A DNA stretch of 64,000 bases from Clostridiales bacterium (GTDB lineage: Bacteria > Bacillota > Clostridia > Christensenellales > Borkfalkiaceae): positions 62,001 to 126,000 of the forward strand of contig SVIW01000001.1 in assembly GCA_015069295.1 (NCBI GenBank), read 5' to 3'. The translations under genes and the position numbers were made by a program. Below the pieces are notes generated by a model. That model was not told where the DNA came from. It did no database searches and was given only the letters and a program-made list of their open reading frames with translations. Shown here in pieces: positions 33,501-41,266 of this stretch (position 1 is its first letter; each line of letters starts with the position of its first letter).

Positions 33501-33874
33501 TGCCCATCGTAGATGTTGGGCGCAATGCCTATGTCAAGCGCGTCATTTTGCGGCGAAAAGTCCGTAGGGGAACTGGGGCTTACTAAGCCAATACCAAATA
33601 AGCCGCCGTTTTCGTACGTATCGGTGTAAAGCTCGATGGTAAGACCGTCTACCTTTACGGGATCCTTAAGGTAGGCTCTTGCACCATAAGCCGTTTCCGT
33701 CGTACCGCTGATGACGTGAGCGCCGTTTGCTTCGTCCCACTGCATCGTGAGAACACCAGAAGCCAAAGCCCAATCGGAGCTGTCAACGGGTTCCGCAGAT
33801 GCCATCATCGTAACGCCTGTTGCTACGGACGCACACATCGTAACGCCCAACATAGCTGTTAAAAGTTTCTTCAT
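30599..33874 (-). CDS. Large secreted surface protein with LamG-like domains, helical spacer and GGCGS C-terminal anchor
   Basis: 1091 residues: signal peptide ending MASAEP, two related beta-sandwich modules of about 210 residues (each with ...KVDGLTIELYTD... and a closing ...ENGEVVISTWG.../...ENGEVYISAWG... strand), separated by a Pro-Glu linker (PEPEPEPDPEPEVPD), then about 350 residues of Ala-rich helices that look like FIVAR-type spacers, a third beta module, a Pro-Gln linker and the ending EEEGGCGSV-helix-LKKKEN. No catalytic motif. Probably a cell-surface carbohydrate- or polymer-binding protein. AAGGAG precedes the ATG. Confidence 0.83.
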   Translation of the reverse strand: MKKLLTAMLGVTMCASVATGVTMMASAEPVDSSDWALASGVLTMQWDEANGAHVISGTTETAYGARAYLKDPVKVDGLTIELYTDTYENGGLFGIGLVSPSSPTDFSPQNDALDIGIAPNIYDGQTRVTVAKSHDSNAAIGSSTVGGAVAGAFASSSVYVSDGQAIGAKYVINYLEEEDVYQVDYTMTYGTVFQTQQRETTVYVPTEHFTSVMDENGEVVISTWGMNSKAYTLLVKITESEEEGSVPGGDVVTPEPEPEPDPEPEVPDVVYEEKDWIVGAGATTLEYNATTGYSKVANLNGWGTRAGYSHKVKVDGLTVEMYTDEACNDTDKQCFGFSFVSVPTGWALDAAQSFTAHFRPSIGYASTQTRLSIAKNHDFAEAGLLCYKTAEDVYNPAVNPESTFYSSMVWNLSDEYGVRFHFEFVDLADTDNDVYKLTATIIAGEKHAQQPQEQVMYFADNWVESVADENGEVYISAWGFSSDAHIPSVQFKIDDANTQAYKAGAYAAAVEAISAYGAAADAAVAGTGSFSAALEAKAAAVAAIPACRGNDQSLLTAEVAKVDEVMAGAQDLVKAEVQAVYDVAFGKLAAFEDESTINKMSVNDFKASVDQANAAYEEFFNMLTAENQEYFVGLSEDLAYGVDFITVKSWIISYEAMANALDATAETIIDDINTVKEYKLAYVGSATETLLNTLEAADVEALNGRIAAADQVVADMEARFSVEVKDELLSVVEAALEEDLTIKFNLDDAKNAWTDLHNKVAITEEDGEVYTRYTAAYAALKAACEAYVTAEINAVSDALENEFTEYSAFKAVRDRFYLIRLNYLYEENADITAAHEALSATIKENVWFNVTTTDIAEVEWAENGLYFEQTPAFPSRLNWNQKLNLVTGAEVVVELTEMAYYNPGDSANNLCFNFLMAPDSYKSTSDGISIIIWLFPTESNVQIFNNNDVSLGNKSIATPMDGATITISVQYAEYYDFVADNTYYAYVIKVNEAEIVLTEAQLTQYGYEVSNDCYFSMGSFADDKSNPNKMTLVSVNGKDLGYVEPEPQPQPQPKPEQPKEEEGGCGSVIGGVSAAIAILGAAAVVLKKKEN

Positions 33875-33941
33875 CTCATTTCTCCTTATAAGATTTTTTT
33901 ATTTTTTCCCGCTATCTTTGCGGGCATAAAACCGAAATTGG

Positions 33942-35090
33942 TTATTTTGCGTCGTATTCTTCGTACATATTCAAATACGAAATCGTAACGCTTGTATCGT
34001 AGTTACCGGGCAATTCCCAACCGATGTTGGTGCTGCCAATTGTCAAATGGTCCACGGTTGCCCCAAGCAATGCACCCTGTTGACGGGCAATCTTCAACGC
34101 TTGTTTCAAGAAGGGCAAAATATCAAATTTAATATAAACTTCTTTACCGACCACCGAGGAAGGCAACGAAGTAACCGTGCTGGTATTTACTTGCGCCACC
34201 GCGTCTAACGAGGGCATATAGATAAACAAGCCCGTCGAATCCTCTTTGCCGCCGTCGTACGCCGACATACCGCTGGGCGTACCGCCGATAGCGCGGGTAT
34301 CAAACATCGAGAACCCAAACCACATTGCGTTGCCGTAGCTTACGCTTTCAGGATTGTTATCCCCCAGGGTAATAAACCATTGGAACTGCGCCGCGTGCAA
34401 ATTGGGGTCCATCGGATAAAGATTTCTATCTACGAGCGAGGTACACTCGTTTACGCAATATTTAATTTCCATATACAAACGGTCGCAATCTGCCGAGATG
34501 GCGTGATTGATACCCTGTTCGATAAGGATATGCGGCCAGTTTTCGGTCGAGTCTAATCTGTCGCGGATATTGCCGTCCTCGTCCAAAGGATATTCGACGC
34601 TGCCTTTAATTCCCATCGTAATCGCGCCCGTTTTTGCCGCGTCGATTTTTAAGAATTTTGCTCCGTCGTCATAGGTTAAAACGCTGCCCTCGCGGGTAAG
34701 CGTGCCTTTTTCAACCATATCCGTTGTACAGCCCCATTGCGCCATACGCCATACGTTGTCCCCTTCCGCTTTATTTCCCGCATAATCGAGGTTGCCCGCC
34801 AATACCCCGTTGGAAGAATTGGAGTGGAATAAGGTTACGTCAAAACCACGGGAAAAGTTGAGGTCGGAAAGGAGCTCTAAACGCGTGGACGTCGAAACCT
34901 TCGGACGTTCTAAAAGCTGACCGTCGCCGGGATTATCCCAAGTGGGAAGGACTTGTATTGAGGAATTGTTGTCTTTGGAGTCGTCCAAGGGGCTTTCCGC
35001 GTCGCCGCAGCCCATTGACATACACATTCCTGCGGCAATGACAGCCGCTGTCATTTTCTTTGCCAATTTCTTTAATCCTGCCTTTTTCAT
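33942..35090 (-). CDS. Lipoprotein of an unknown three-member family (member 2)
   Basis: 382 residues with a lipoprotein signal (lipobox SMGCG). The mature part resembles the proteins at 25992 and 35112: WPHILIEQGINHAIS, DRLYMEIKYCVNE, AQFQWFITLGDN, MWFGFSMFDTRA, FDILPFLKQALKIARQQGAL and NIGWELPGNYDTSV occur in the same order in all three. No catalytic motif is seen; a secreted jelly-roll ligand-binding role is the simplest guess. It lies between the ABC-permease block and the large surface protein in the same operon. Confidence 0.8.
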   Translation of the reverse strand: MKKAGLKKLAKKMTAAVIAAGMCMSMGCGDAESPLDDSKDNNSSIQVLPTWDNPGDGQLLERPKVSTSTRLELLSDLNFSRGFDVTLFHSNSSNGVLAGNLDYAGNKAEGDNVWRMAQWGCTTDMVEKGTLTREGSVLTYDDGAKFLKIDAAKTGAITMGIKGSVEYPLDEDGNIRDRLDSTENWPHILIEQGINHAISADCDRLYMEIKYCVNECTSLVDRNLYPMDPNLHAAQFQWFITLGDNNPESVSYGNAMWFGFSMFDTRAIGGTPSGMSAYDGGKEDSTGLFIYMPSLDAVAQVNTSTVTSLPSSVVGKEVYIKFDILPFLKQALKIARQQGALLGATVDHLTIGSTNIGWELPGNYDTSVTISYLNMYEEYDAK

Positions 35091-35111
35091 TTTTCTTTAC
35101 CGTTAGCCCCC

Positions 35112-36155
35112 TTACTTCGTTTTCAGGGACATATTGCTAATTTTTACGCCCACTTTTGATACGTTGGAAACTTCCCAACCGATATTAAAACCGTTTACTG
35201 CCATATTTTCCCACGAAGAGTTTTTCAATGCGCCTTTTTCTTTCGCAATATTGAAAGCGTTCTGCATATACTCTTTTAAATTGAGTCTGATATGATAGGT
35301 CGTGCCGACCTCTACTTTGCCGCCCGACTCTCCAAAGAGCTGCTGACCCGTCGGCGCGAAAATGAACTTGCCCGTAGCGTCGGCTTTGCCGCCGTCGAAC
35401 ATCTGCGTTCCGGGGAAAATTTCGTAACGGTTGTCAAAGAGCGTAACGTTAAACCAGAAATATTCTTTTTCCATCGCGCTGCTGGCTTTGTCGTGCACGC
35501 TGAAAATCCATTGGAACTGCGCCGCGCCGATAGAATTGTCGTAAATCTCGCATTCCGTCAACGTGAAGTCAAGCTCCATAATCAATTCGTCCACTTCGTC
35601 AAGATATACGACGCCCGCCGTTTGGGAAAGAATCATATGTATCCAGTCTTCCCCTTCTCTTCGGGGCTGCAACGCGCCCGTGCTTTGGTCGATATATTCT
35701 TTCGACGAATCGATATTGAGGTTGACTTCTCCAACGCTGGGATTGACGGACATATATTTGCTACCCGATTGATTGGTCAAGGTATAATAATCGCCGTCCG
35801 TGCCCGAAATCCCTTTCGGGTCCTCGAAAATATTGCCGGGGAAAAGGTCGTTCACCGACGAGTCGTACCCGTTTCTGGTCGTAGACAAATCGCCGTATTG
35901 ACCAAGATTCCAGTAGGGTTCGTCTACCGTCGGCGTGCCGTAACGCCAAGGCGTGTACGCCACCTGTTGGGATTGGAGCGAGGAAATATCAATCCCCTCC
36001 GCAAAGTTTTTATCAAATAATAACTCGCTGTATTCTTTGGGAGTTTCGACGGGGGTAGAAGAAGTATCCGAGCTTGATTTATCCTCTTCTCCACCGCAAG
36101 CCGCCAATCCGAATGCGAGCAAAGCCGCCATACTTAACGATAAAAGTCTGTTCAT
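35112..36155 (-). CDS. Lipoprotein of an unknown three-member family (member 3)
   Basis: 347 residues, lipobox LAACGG. Shares with the other two members WIHMILSQTAGVVYLDEVD, AQFQWIFSVHDK, YFWFNVTLFDNR, FIFAPTG, LNLKEYMQNAFNIAKEKGAL and the ending NIGWEVSNVSKVGVKISNMS. Located 18 bp after the MalG-type permease gene, so it is expressed with the importer. Confidence 0.8.
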   Translation of the reverse strand: MNRLLSLSMAALLAFGLAACGGEEDKSSSDTSSTPVETPKEYSELLFDKNFAEGIDISSLQSQQVAYTPWRYGTPTVDEPYWNLGQYGDLSTTRNGYDSSVNDLFPGNIFEDPKGISGTDGDYYTLTNQSGSKYMSVNPSVGEVNLNIDSSKEYIDQSTGALQPRREGEDWIHMILSQTAGVVYLDEVDELIMELDFTLTECEIYDNSIGAAQFQWIFSVHDKASSAMEKEYFWFNVTLFDNRYEIFPGTQMFDGGKADATGKFIFAPTGQQLFGESGGKVEVGTTYHIRLNLKEYMQNAFNIAKEKGALKNSSWENMAVNGFNIGWEVSNVSKVGVKISNMSLKTK

Positions 36156-36173
36156 CTTGTTCTCCGTATTCTT

Positions 36174-37022
36174 TTACATTTTAATCGCGCCGTTGGTAAG
36201 ACCTTTGATAAACTGCTTTGAGGTAAACGCAAAGGCGATAATCAAAGGCAAGCTAGCGATACAATAGCCTGCGTATACGACGTTGTCGGGAATTTTGTTG
36301 GTTGCGTCGTTAAACACGACGAACACGCCCACGCTAATCGTATACAATTCTTCGTTTCCGTACAAAATCAATCTCGCCCAAATAACGTCGTTCCAAGCGC
36401 CGAGCAAGGTCGAAAGCCCAATGGTAAACAAGATGGGCATACACAAGGGTAACGCCAAGGTCGTATATCTTCTGATATGGCTTGCGCCGTCGAGCTCTGC
36501 CGCCTCAAACAAGCTGTCGGGTACGCCCGAAAAGAAAGTCTTGATAAGGAAGATATTGACGGGCATCCCCCCTGCGATGGCGGGAAGCACGATACCTGCA
36601 TACGACTGTTTTAGATTCAGCGTTCTGTACACGAGCGCGTATTGCGGCGCTAAGGTCAAAATACTGGGAATCATCATAAAGGCAAGGAACACGGTAAACA
36701 AAGCTTCTTTGCCTTTGAAGTGGAAACGGGTAAACCCGTAAGCTGCCAGCGAAGCAAACAACAATACGCCGAAGATTTCCAAAACGGCGATTGCTACCGT
36801 ATTAAAGATATAGCCTTGCACGTAGTCCCAAGCGTATTCGTAAGAGCCAAAATACAGAGGCGCTTCCATAGAGCCGGGGAAGGAAAGCGGGTTTTGGTTG
36901 ATATGCTTATCCAATTTCAAGCTGTTGATAATAAGGATATAAAAAGGTATCAATACCATTACCAGCAAGAGAATTAAAACCAAATGATGTAAAATTTTCG
37001 TAATCGTTTTCTTGATATTCAT
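36174..37022 (-). CDS. ABC sugar transporter permease (MalG/CUT1 type)
   Basis: 282 residues with six predicted TM helices and the cytoplasmic EAA loop EAAELDGASHIRRYTTLALP that contacts the ATPase. Second permease of a CUT1 importer whose binding protein and first permease are encoded immediately upstream (gaps of 4 and 19 bp). No ATPase gene is present; CUT1 systems of Bacillota often share an MsmX/MsmK-type ATPase encoded elsewhere. Confidence 0.93.
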   Translation of the reverse strand: MNIKKTITKILHHLVLILLLVMVLIPFYILIINSLKLDKHINQNPLSFPGSMEAPLYFGSYEYAWDYVQGYIFNTVAIAVLEIFGVLLFASLAAYGFTRFHFKGKEALFTVFLAFMMIPSILTLAPQYALVYRTLNLKQSYAGIVLPAIAGGMPVNIFLIKTFFSGVPDSLFEAAELDGASHIRRYTTLALPLCMPILFTIGLSTLLGAWNDVIWARLILYGNEELYTISVGVFVVFNDATNKIPDNVVYAGYCIASLPLIIAFAFTSKQFIKGLTNGAIKM

Positions 37023-37026
37023 TGGC

Positions 37027-38073
37027 TTAATCCTCCGACTTTAAGAGGGTGTTGTTGACGATGGTAATAATTAAGATAATTACGAACATCATTACGCCCA
37101 TCGCGCAGGCATAGCCGTACGCGCCGATACGGGAGGACCCGTAAATCAAACGGTAAATATAATACCCCGGAACAATCGTACCCGTCTGCATACCGTTGAC
37201 TGCCACTTCGCCCGGCCCGCCAAAGGTAATCGCGTACTGCATCGAATAGTTTTGCAACCCACCGATAATACCCATTACGAGGAAATATTTTAACTGTCCT
37301 TTGATAAGCGGCAAATCGATTACGAAAATACGTCTAAACGTACCTACGCCGTCTAATTTGGAAGCGTCGATAACCGATTCGTCAATGCCGTTCAGCCCCG
37401 CTAAATAAATAAGGAACGAAGTTCCCCCCATCCAAGGGAATCCGTAAAGGAAAATGGAAAGGAATACGATAAAGGTGCTTTGGCTTGCGAACCATTCTTG
37501 CGATTCGATACCAAACCAACCGAGGATAACGTTCATAAACCCGTTGGATTGTCCCGACAAAATAAGCTTTTGCCAAAGGAGCATCGTAATAATACCGGGA
37601 ATCATCGCGGGTAATACGAATAAGAAACGGTAAAACGCCGTCAATTTCGAACGCATATTATACAAAAGTTCCGCCAAAACCAAGGACGCCATATTACCAA
37701 GCAGCATACCTACTACGGTAAGAATGACGACGTTTAAGAGCGAACGCCAAAATATTACGTCGGCGAACAGTTCGGAATAGTTGGAAAACCAAATAAATTC
37801 GCGCACGTTCCCCCCGTCCCAATTCGTCATCGAATTGATAAAGGCAAGCAACGTCGGGTATAGACAGAACACGCAAAGCAACAGAAAAGCGGGTAAAATC
37901 CAAATAACGCCGAAATACTGTTTCGTACTCTTTTTCTTCCAAAAAGAGGTTTTATGTACCGCCGCGGAAACGGAGAAGTGCGAATCGTAAAAATTTTCGC
38001 AGTCTTCTCTCTCTTCCGTCGCCAAAATCTCCTCGTCCATTCCTTTCGTTTCATAGGACGAAAATTTATCCAT
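37027..38073 (-). CDS. ABC sugar transporter permease (MalF/CUT1 type)
   Basis: 348 residues; a hydrophilic N-terminal segment of about 55 residues rich in Glu and Asp precedes the first TM helix (FGVIWILPAFLLLCVFCLYP). EAA loop VIDASKLDGVGTFRRIFVIDLP. Pairs with the downstream permease. Confidence 0.93.
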   Translation of the reverse strand: MDKFSSYETKGMDEEILATEEREDCENFYDSHFSVSAAVHKTSFWKKKSTKQYFGVIWILPAFLLLCVFCLYPTLLAFINSMTNWDGGNVREFIWFSNYSELFADVIFWRSLLNVVILTVVGMLLGNMASLVLAELLYNMRSKLTAFYRFLFVLPAMIPGIITMLLWQKLILSGQSNGFMNVILGWFGIESQEWFASQSTFIVFLSIFLYGFPWMGGTSFLIYLAGLNGIDESVIDASKLDGVGTFRRIFVIDLPLIKGQLKYFLVMGIIGGLQNYSMQYAITFGGPGEVAVNGMQTGTIVPGYYIYRLIYGSSRIGAYGYACAMGVMMFVIILIITIVNNTLLKSED

Positions 38074-38092
38074 ATAAATTTCTCCTTAACCG

Positions 38093-39730
38093 TTAAGCCA
38101 CAGGCCAGCTCGGTTTATCCCATTTGTTTTGCGTATAAAGGTTGTTCGCCGCAGAAGTAAAGGACGATTCGAGGTTCCTTAATTCGCTTGCGACGTCCGC
38201 GCCGTTCAACGCCTTCGTTCTGAAAAGATATACTGCGTCGTAATAGTCTTTATTCATCGAGCTGCCCGCCGTTGCAGCGCCCCAAGCAACCGTAGTTTCG
38301 TTAGCGCAGTCCGTTGCGTAAACCTCCGCAAGAGTCCGGAAATGTTCGTAGCTGGTGTTGCCCGAAAGAGGAATTGCAAACCCTCTCTTGTTGACCATCA
38401 TATCGTTGTTTTCATAGCAGCTGAGATACATCAAGACGTCGATACAAGCGTTTACGCACTTGTCGTTGTTGTTCTTGTCGTCTTTCGCCATTGCGGAGTT
38501 GGAGATTGCCCAACCGGTGCAATATCCCGACAAACCTCTTCTTACGTTGCCCGCAATTTCATAGGTCGTATAGTAAGGGCTTGCCGCCTCGCCCGCAGGC
38601 TGCGTTTCCAATACGGGATACGGCATTACGCCGACTTCGAAATCGCCGTCTACTTGGTCAATCAGTTCGCGAATGTCGCCGCCCGTAACCTCGAGCATAC
38701 CTACGTTCCCTGCAACGAACTGTTGGCTGTTATAATAGCTGCTCCACTTCGTCGGATAATATTTACACATCTGCTTGATAAGACGGTACAATTCGACGTA
38801 CACGTCCGAATTGGGGTTGTACAAACGGTTGTCGTTCGCATCTTTCAACATATACCCTCTTACGAATTCTTCCGCGTCTACCATACCGTCTTTCTTAATG
38901 ACGTCCAGTTTCGTCATCGAAGAGGAAAGCAACGTCGATTCGAGGAAGGAATCGTACCAAGGATACATCATAAAGTAAGGAGTGATATACGTATCGTCCT
39001 GATTAGGGTCTCCGCGCCCTACCGAAACGGCGTAAGCGTTGAGCTTATCCTGCGCTTCCATAAATTCTTTATAAGTATCGGGCGTTTCGGTAATCCCCGC
39101 CGCATTAAAGAGGGTCTTGTTGTACAGCAAACCGATGGGGTTCTTTTCCATCGTTACCGTGTACATATGTCCGTTCGGCGCAAAGAAGCCCGCGTAGTCT
39201 TCCGCGCTGTACAAATCCTTCCAAGCTACGCTGCCCGCTTCCCCTTCTTTACTGTACTTGTTGGGAGTTTCCATTACGGAAGACAAATCGTAGAAGAAAC
39301 CTTTGTCCATATCTTCTGCAATCGTCGTAGGCAGATAATAGATAATTTCCGGCGCGTTTTTGTTTTGCAGCATCGGCAGCATCGTTTCACGGTCGTTATT
39401 GATAGACGAATCCGCTACTTCGAAATAATATGCATAGCTATCGGCGTTTGCCTTATTCCATTCCTCTACCAATCTTTCCAATTCGTTATAAGGATAAGGG
39501 TTGGAATATTTATCGTAAATCAGGTTCTTCGTCGAATTGTACGACGCGTTTTGCCCGCCTGCGTCAATGGTCAGCTTGGTATAACCTTTGCCAGCCCAAT
39601 CGTATTTTTGAACCTCTTCTACGTTTTTGCTGTCGTCCTTGCCGTCGTCCGCGACGTTACAACCCGCGAACGCTCCGCAAAGCAACATCATCGACGCCGC
39701 TACTGCAATTACCTTTTGAAATTTTTTCAT
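38093..39730 (-). CDS. Sugar ABC transporter substrate-binding lipoprotein
   Basis: 545-residue family 1 extracellular solute-binding protein with lipobox FAGCN (Cys23). Mature part contains NLIYDKYSNPYPYNELERLVEEWNK-type lobe I start, PEIIYYLPTTIAEDMDKGFFYDL and YTVTMEKNPIGLLYNKTLF, the typical order for CUT1 binding proteins. First gene of the long operon, with GAAGGAGG 8 nt before the ATG and a leader of about 250 nt containing a large inverted repeat. The ligand is not deducible; see the glucosyl-glycerol hypothesis. Confidence 0.92.
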   Translation of the reverse strand: MKKFQKVIAVAASMMLLCGAFAGCNVADDGKDDSKNVEEVQKYDWAGKGYTKLTIDAGGQNASYNSTKNLIYDKYSNPYPYNELERLVEEWNKANADSYAYYFEVADSSINNDRETMLPMLQNKNAPEIIYYLPTTIAEDMDKGFFYDLSSVMETPNKYSKEGEAGSVAWKDLYSAEDYAGFFAPNGHMYTVTMEKNPIGLLYNKTLFNAAGITETPDTYKEFMEAQDKLNAYAVSVGRGDPNQDDTYITPYFMMYPWYDSFLESTLLSSSMTKLDVIKKDGMVDAEEFVRGYMLKDANDNRLYNPNSDVYVELYRLIKQMCKYYPTKWSSYYNSQQFVAGNVGMLEVTGGDIRELIDQVDGDFEVGVMPYPVLETQPAGEAASPYYTTYEIAGNVRRGLSGYCTGWAISNSAMAKDDKNNNDKCVNACIDVLMYLSCYENNDMMVNKRGFAIPLSGNTSYEHFRTLAEVYATDCANETTVAWGAATAGSSMNKDYYDAVYLFRTKALNGADVASELRNLESSFTSAANNLYTQNKWDKPSWPVA

Positions 39731-39771
39731 TATAATTCCTCCTTCATTTTTTACAAAATCTATTAAAGTTT

Positions 39772-39806
39772 TTGTTTGCTGTCATACAGCAAACAACCCC
39801 TAGGGG
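39772..39806. promoter_or_regulatory. 25-bp perfect inverted repeat plus CCCCTAGGGG in the importer leader
   Basis: TTGTTTGCTGT-CAT-ACAGCAAACAA (39772-39796), followed by the 10-bp palindrome CCCCTAGGGG (39797-39806), 40-75 bp upstream of the binding-protein ATG. The half-site GCAAAC also lies between the promoter boxes at 39990-40017. Likely operator of the divergent GntR/LacI-type regulator, though an RNA hairpin role is possible. Confidence 0.6.
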
Positions 39807-39989
39807 TAAATTTTAATCTTTTTCCTTGGTTTTGCGTGTTTTTTCTATTTGTATGTTATTTGAAATTATAAATACATTCTAAACACACGAAAAAACGAGG
39901 GTTTTCCCCTTTTTTGTTAATTTTTAAGCTTGGGGATTGCCCGATATGTATTATTAAATGTTATATTTTTTGCGTTTTAATACAAACAA

Positions 39990-40017
39990 ATTATAACATA
40001 GTTTGCGTTTTTGTCAA
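39990..40017 (-). promoter_or_regulatory. Promoter of the glycan-utilisation operon
   Basis: Minus strand TTGACA (40012-40017), 16-bp spacer containing GCAAAC, TATAAT (39990-39995). Start near 39983, leaving a leader of about 250 nt. Confidence 0.7.
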
Positions 40018-40067
40018 TAGCTTTTTTAAAAAAACTCAAAAAAAAATTGTGTAACGAATAAATTTAC

Positions 40068-40096
40068 TTGACTATGTTCTCGAAATGTATTATAAT
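40068..40096 (+). promoter_or_regulatory. Promoter of the GntR/LacI-type regulator
   Basis: TTGACT (40068-40073), 17-bp spacer, TATAAT (40091-40096); start near 40103, 25 nt before the ATG at 40128. Divergent from the operon promoter 50 bp away, allowing joint control. Confidence 0.75.
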
Positions 40097-40127
40097 TTTG
40101 GAAAAATATAACATTTGGGCTTTAAAA

Positions 40128-41222
40128 ATGTCAGAACAACGTTTTTTATATCAAAAGATTATGAAATATTTAGCGGGCTTAATCGTGGAAAACCTGCAAA
40201 ACCCACAATACAAATTACCCGCCGAATTAGAGTTAACGAAAACGCAAAACGTCTCCCGTATGACCGTACGGAAGGCGTTTAAAGAATTTGAAGAATTGGG
40301 GTTAATTCACCGCGTGCGGGGCAACGGGACTTTTATCAGCGAAAACGCAACGAAAGAATTGTTGATCCCCTTTTTACAGGATCCCGACAAATCGTACAAA
40401 CGAAAAATAGCCACTATTTTTCCGTTGTTTGACGAAAGTCGTCATATCGTGAAAATCTTTTCCTCGATATTGAAATCGGCGCCCGATATGCGTTTGTTTA
40501 TTTCCTCGTCGAATATGTCCATCGAACGGGAACAAGAACTGATAAACGATTATTTAAAAATGGACGTGGACGGTATCATCGTCTATCCCGTAGATAACAA
40601 TATCTACAACAAAACCCTTTTGCAGCTGTCTATGACCGATTTCCCTTTGGTTTTGGTCGATCGGCATTTGCCCGGTTTGACGATTGCCAACGTTTCCTCC
40701 GACCACCACGGTATGGGGAAAAACGCCGCTTCTTTCCTTTTAAAGAACGGACACAGCCACATTCTCTTTTTTAACGCAAACGAGAAAACGAATTCCGCGT
40801 TGACCTCTCGCCAAGAAGGCTATCACGAGGCGTTAAACGAGGTAAAAAATTATCATCGCTATTTGTTTACTTTTTGCGGCGACCTCGACCCGACCTCACA
40901 ATCGTTTATCGAAAGTTTTTACTCTTATTTACAAGAGCACCCGCAAATCACCGCCATTATCACGGCTGACTATTCGAGCAGTATCCATTTAAAACAAATC
41001 TTTAAACAATTCAACCCACCCGCGGAAAAAGAATACGACGTCGTATTTTTGGACACCAAATACACCGATAGGCTTACCCCAGGCATCAACGCAACGTATA
41101 TGCCGCAAAACGCCGCAAAAATCGGCAAAAAAGCCATCGATCTTTTCCGTAAAGCCTTCGAAGGTTTTTCCATTAAAAACGAAAACGTACGCATTCCCGT
41201 TCCGTTAAATTTTGAGAACTAA
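40128..41222 (+). CDS. Transcriptional regulator, GntR DNA-binding domain with LacI-type sugar-binding domain
   Basis: 364 residues. N-terminal winged helix of the GntR family (QKIMKYLAGLIVENLQ, KLPAELELTKTQNVSRMTVRKAF, ELGLIHRVRGNGTFIS), then a periplasmic-binding-protein-like domain (KIATIFPLFDESRHIVKIF, DVDGIIVYPV, LVLVDRHLPGL, SRQEGYHEAL, ITAIITADYSS) as in AraR. Such regulators release the operator when a sugar binds. Divergently placed to the importer operon, which it most likely controls. The ATG at 40128 is chosen because the upstream in-frame codons lie within its promoter; no clear Shine-Dalgarno sequence precedes it. Confidence 0.9.
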   Translation: MSEQRFLYQKIMKYLAGLIVENLQNPQYKLPAELELTKTQNVSRMTVRKAFKEFEELGLIHRVRGNGTFISENATKELLIPFLQDPDKSYKRKIATIFPLFDESRHIVKIFSSILKSAPDMRLFISSSNMSIEREQELINDYLKMDVDGIIVYPVDNNIYNKTLLQLSMTDFPLVLVDRHLPGLTIANVSSDHHGMGKNAASFLLKNGHSHILFFNANEKTNSALTSRQEGYHEALNEVKNYHRYLFTFCGDLDPTSQSFIESFYSYLQEHPQITAIITADYSSSIHLKQIFKQFNPPAEKEYDVVFLDTKYTDRLTPGINATYMPQNAAKIGKKAIDLFRKAFEGFSIKNENVRIPVPLNFEN

Positions 41223-41229
41223 TAAAACT

Positions 41230-41264
41230 CCCCTCCCCGAAAAAATCGGAGAGGGGTATTTTTT
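41230..41264 (+). terminator. Terminator of the GntR/LacI-type regulator gene
   Basis: Stem CCCCTCCCCGA/TCGGAGAGGGG (41230-41240, 41246-41256, one mismatch) with A5 loop, then TATTTTTT. The convergent sigK gene ends just beyond. Confidence 0.85.
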
Positions 41265-41266
41265 GT

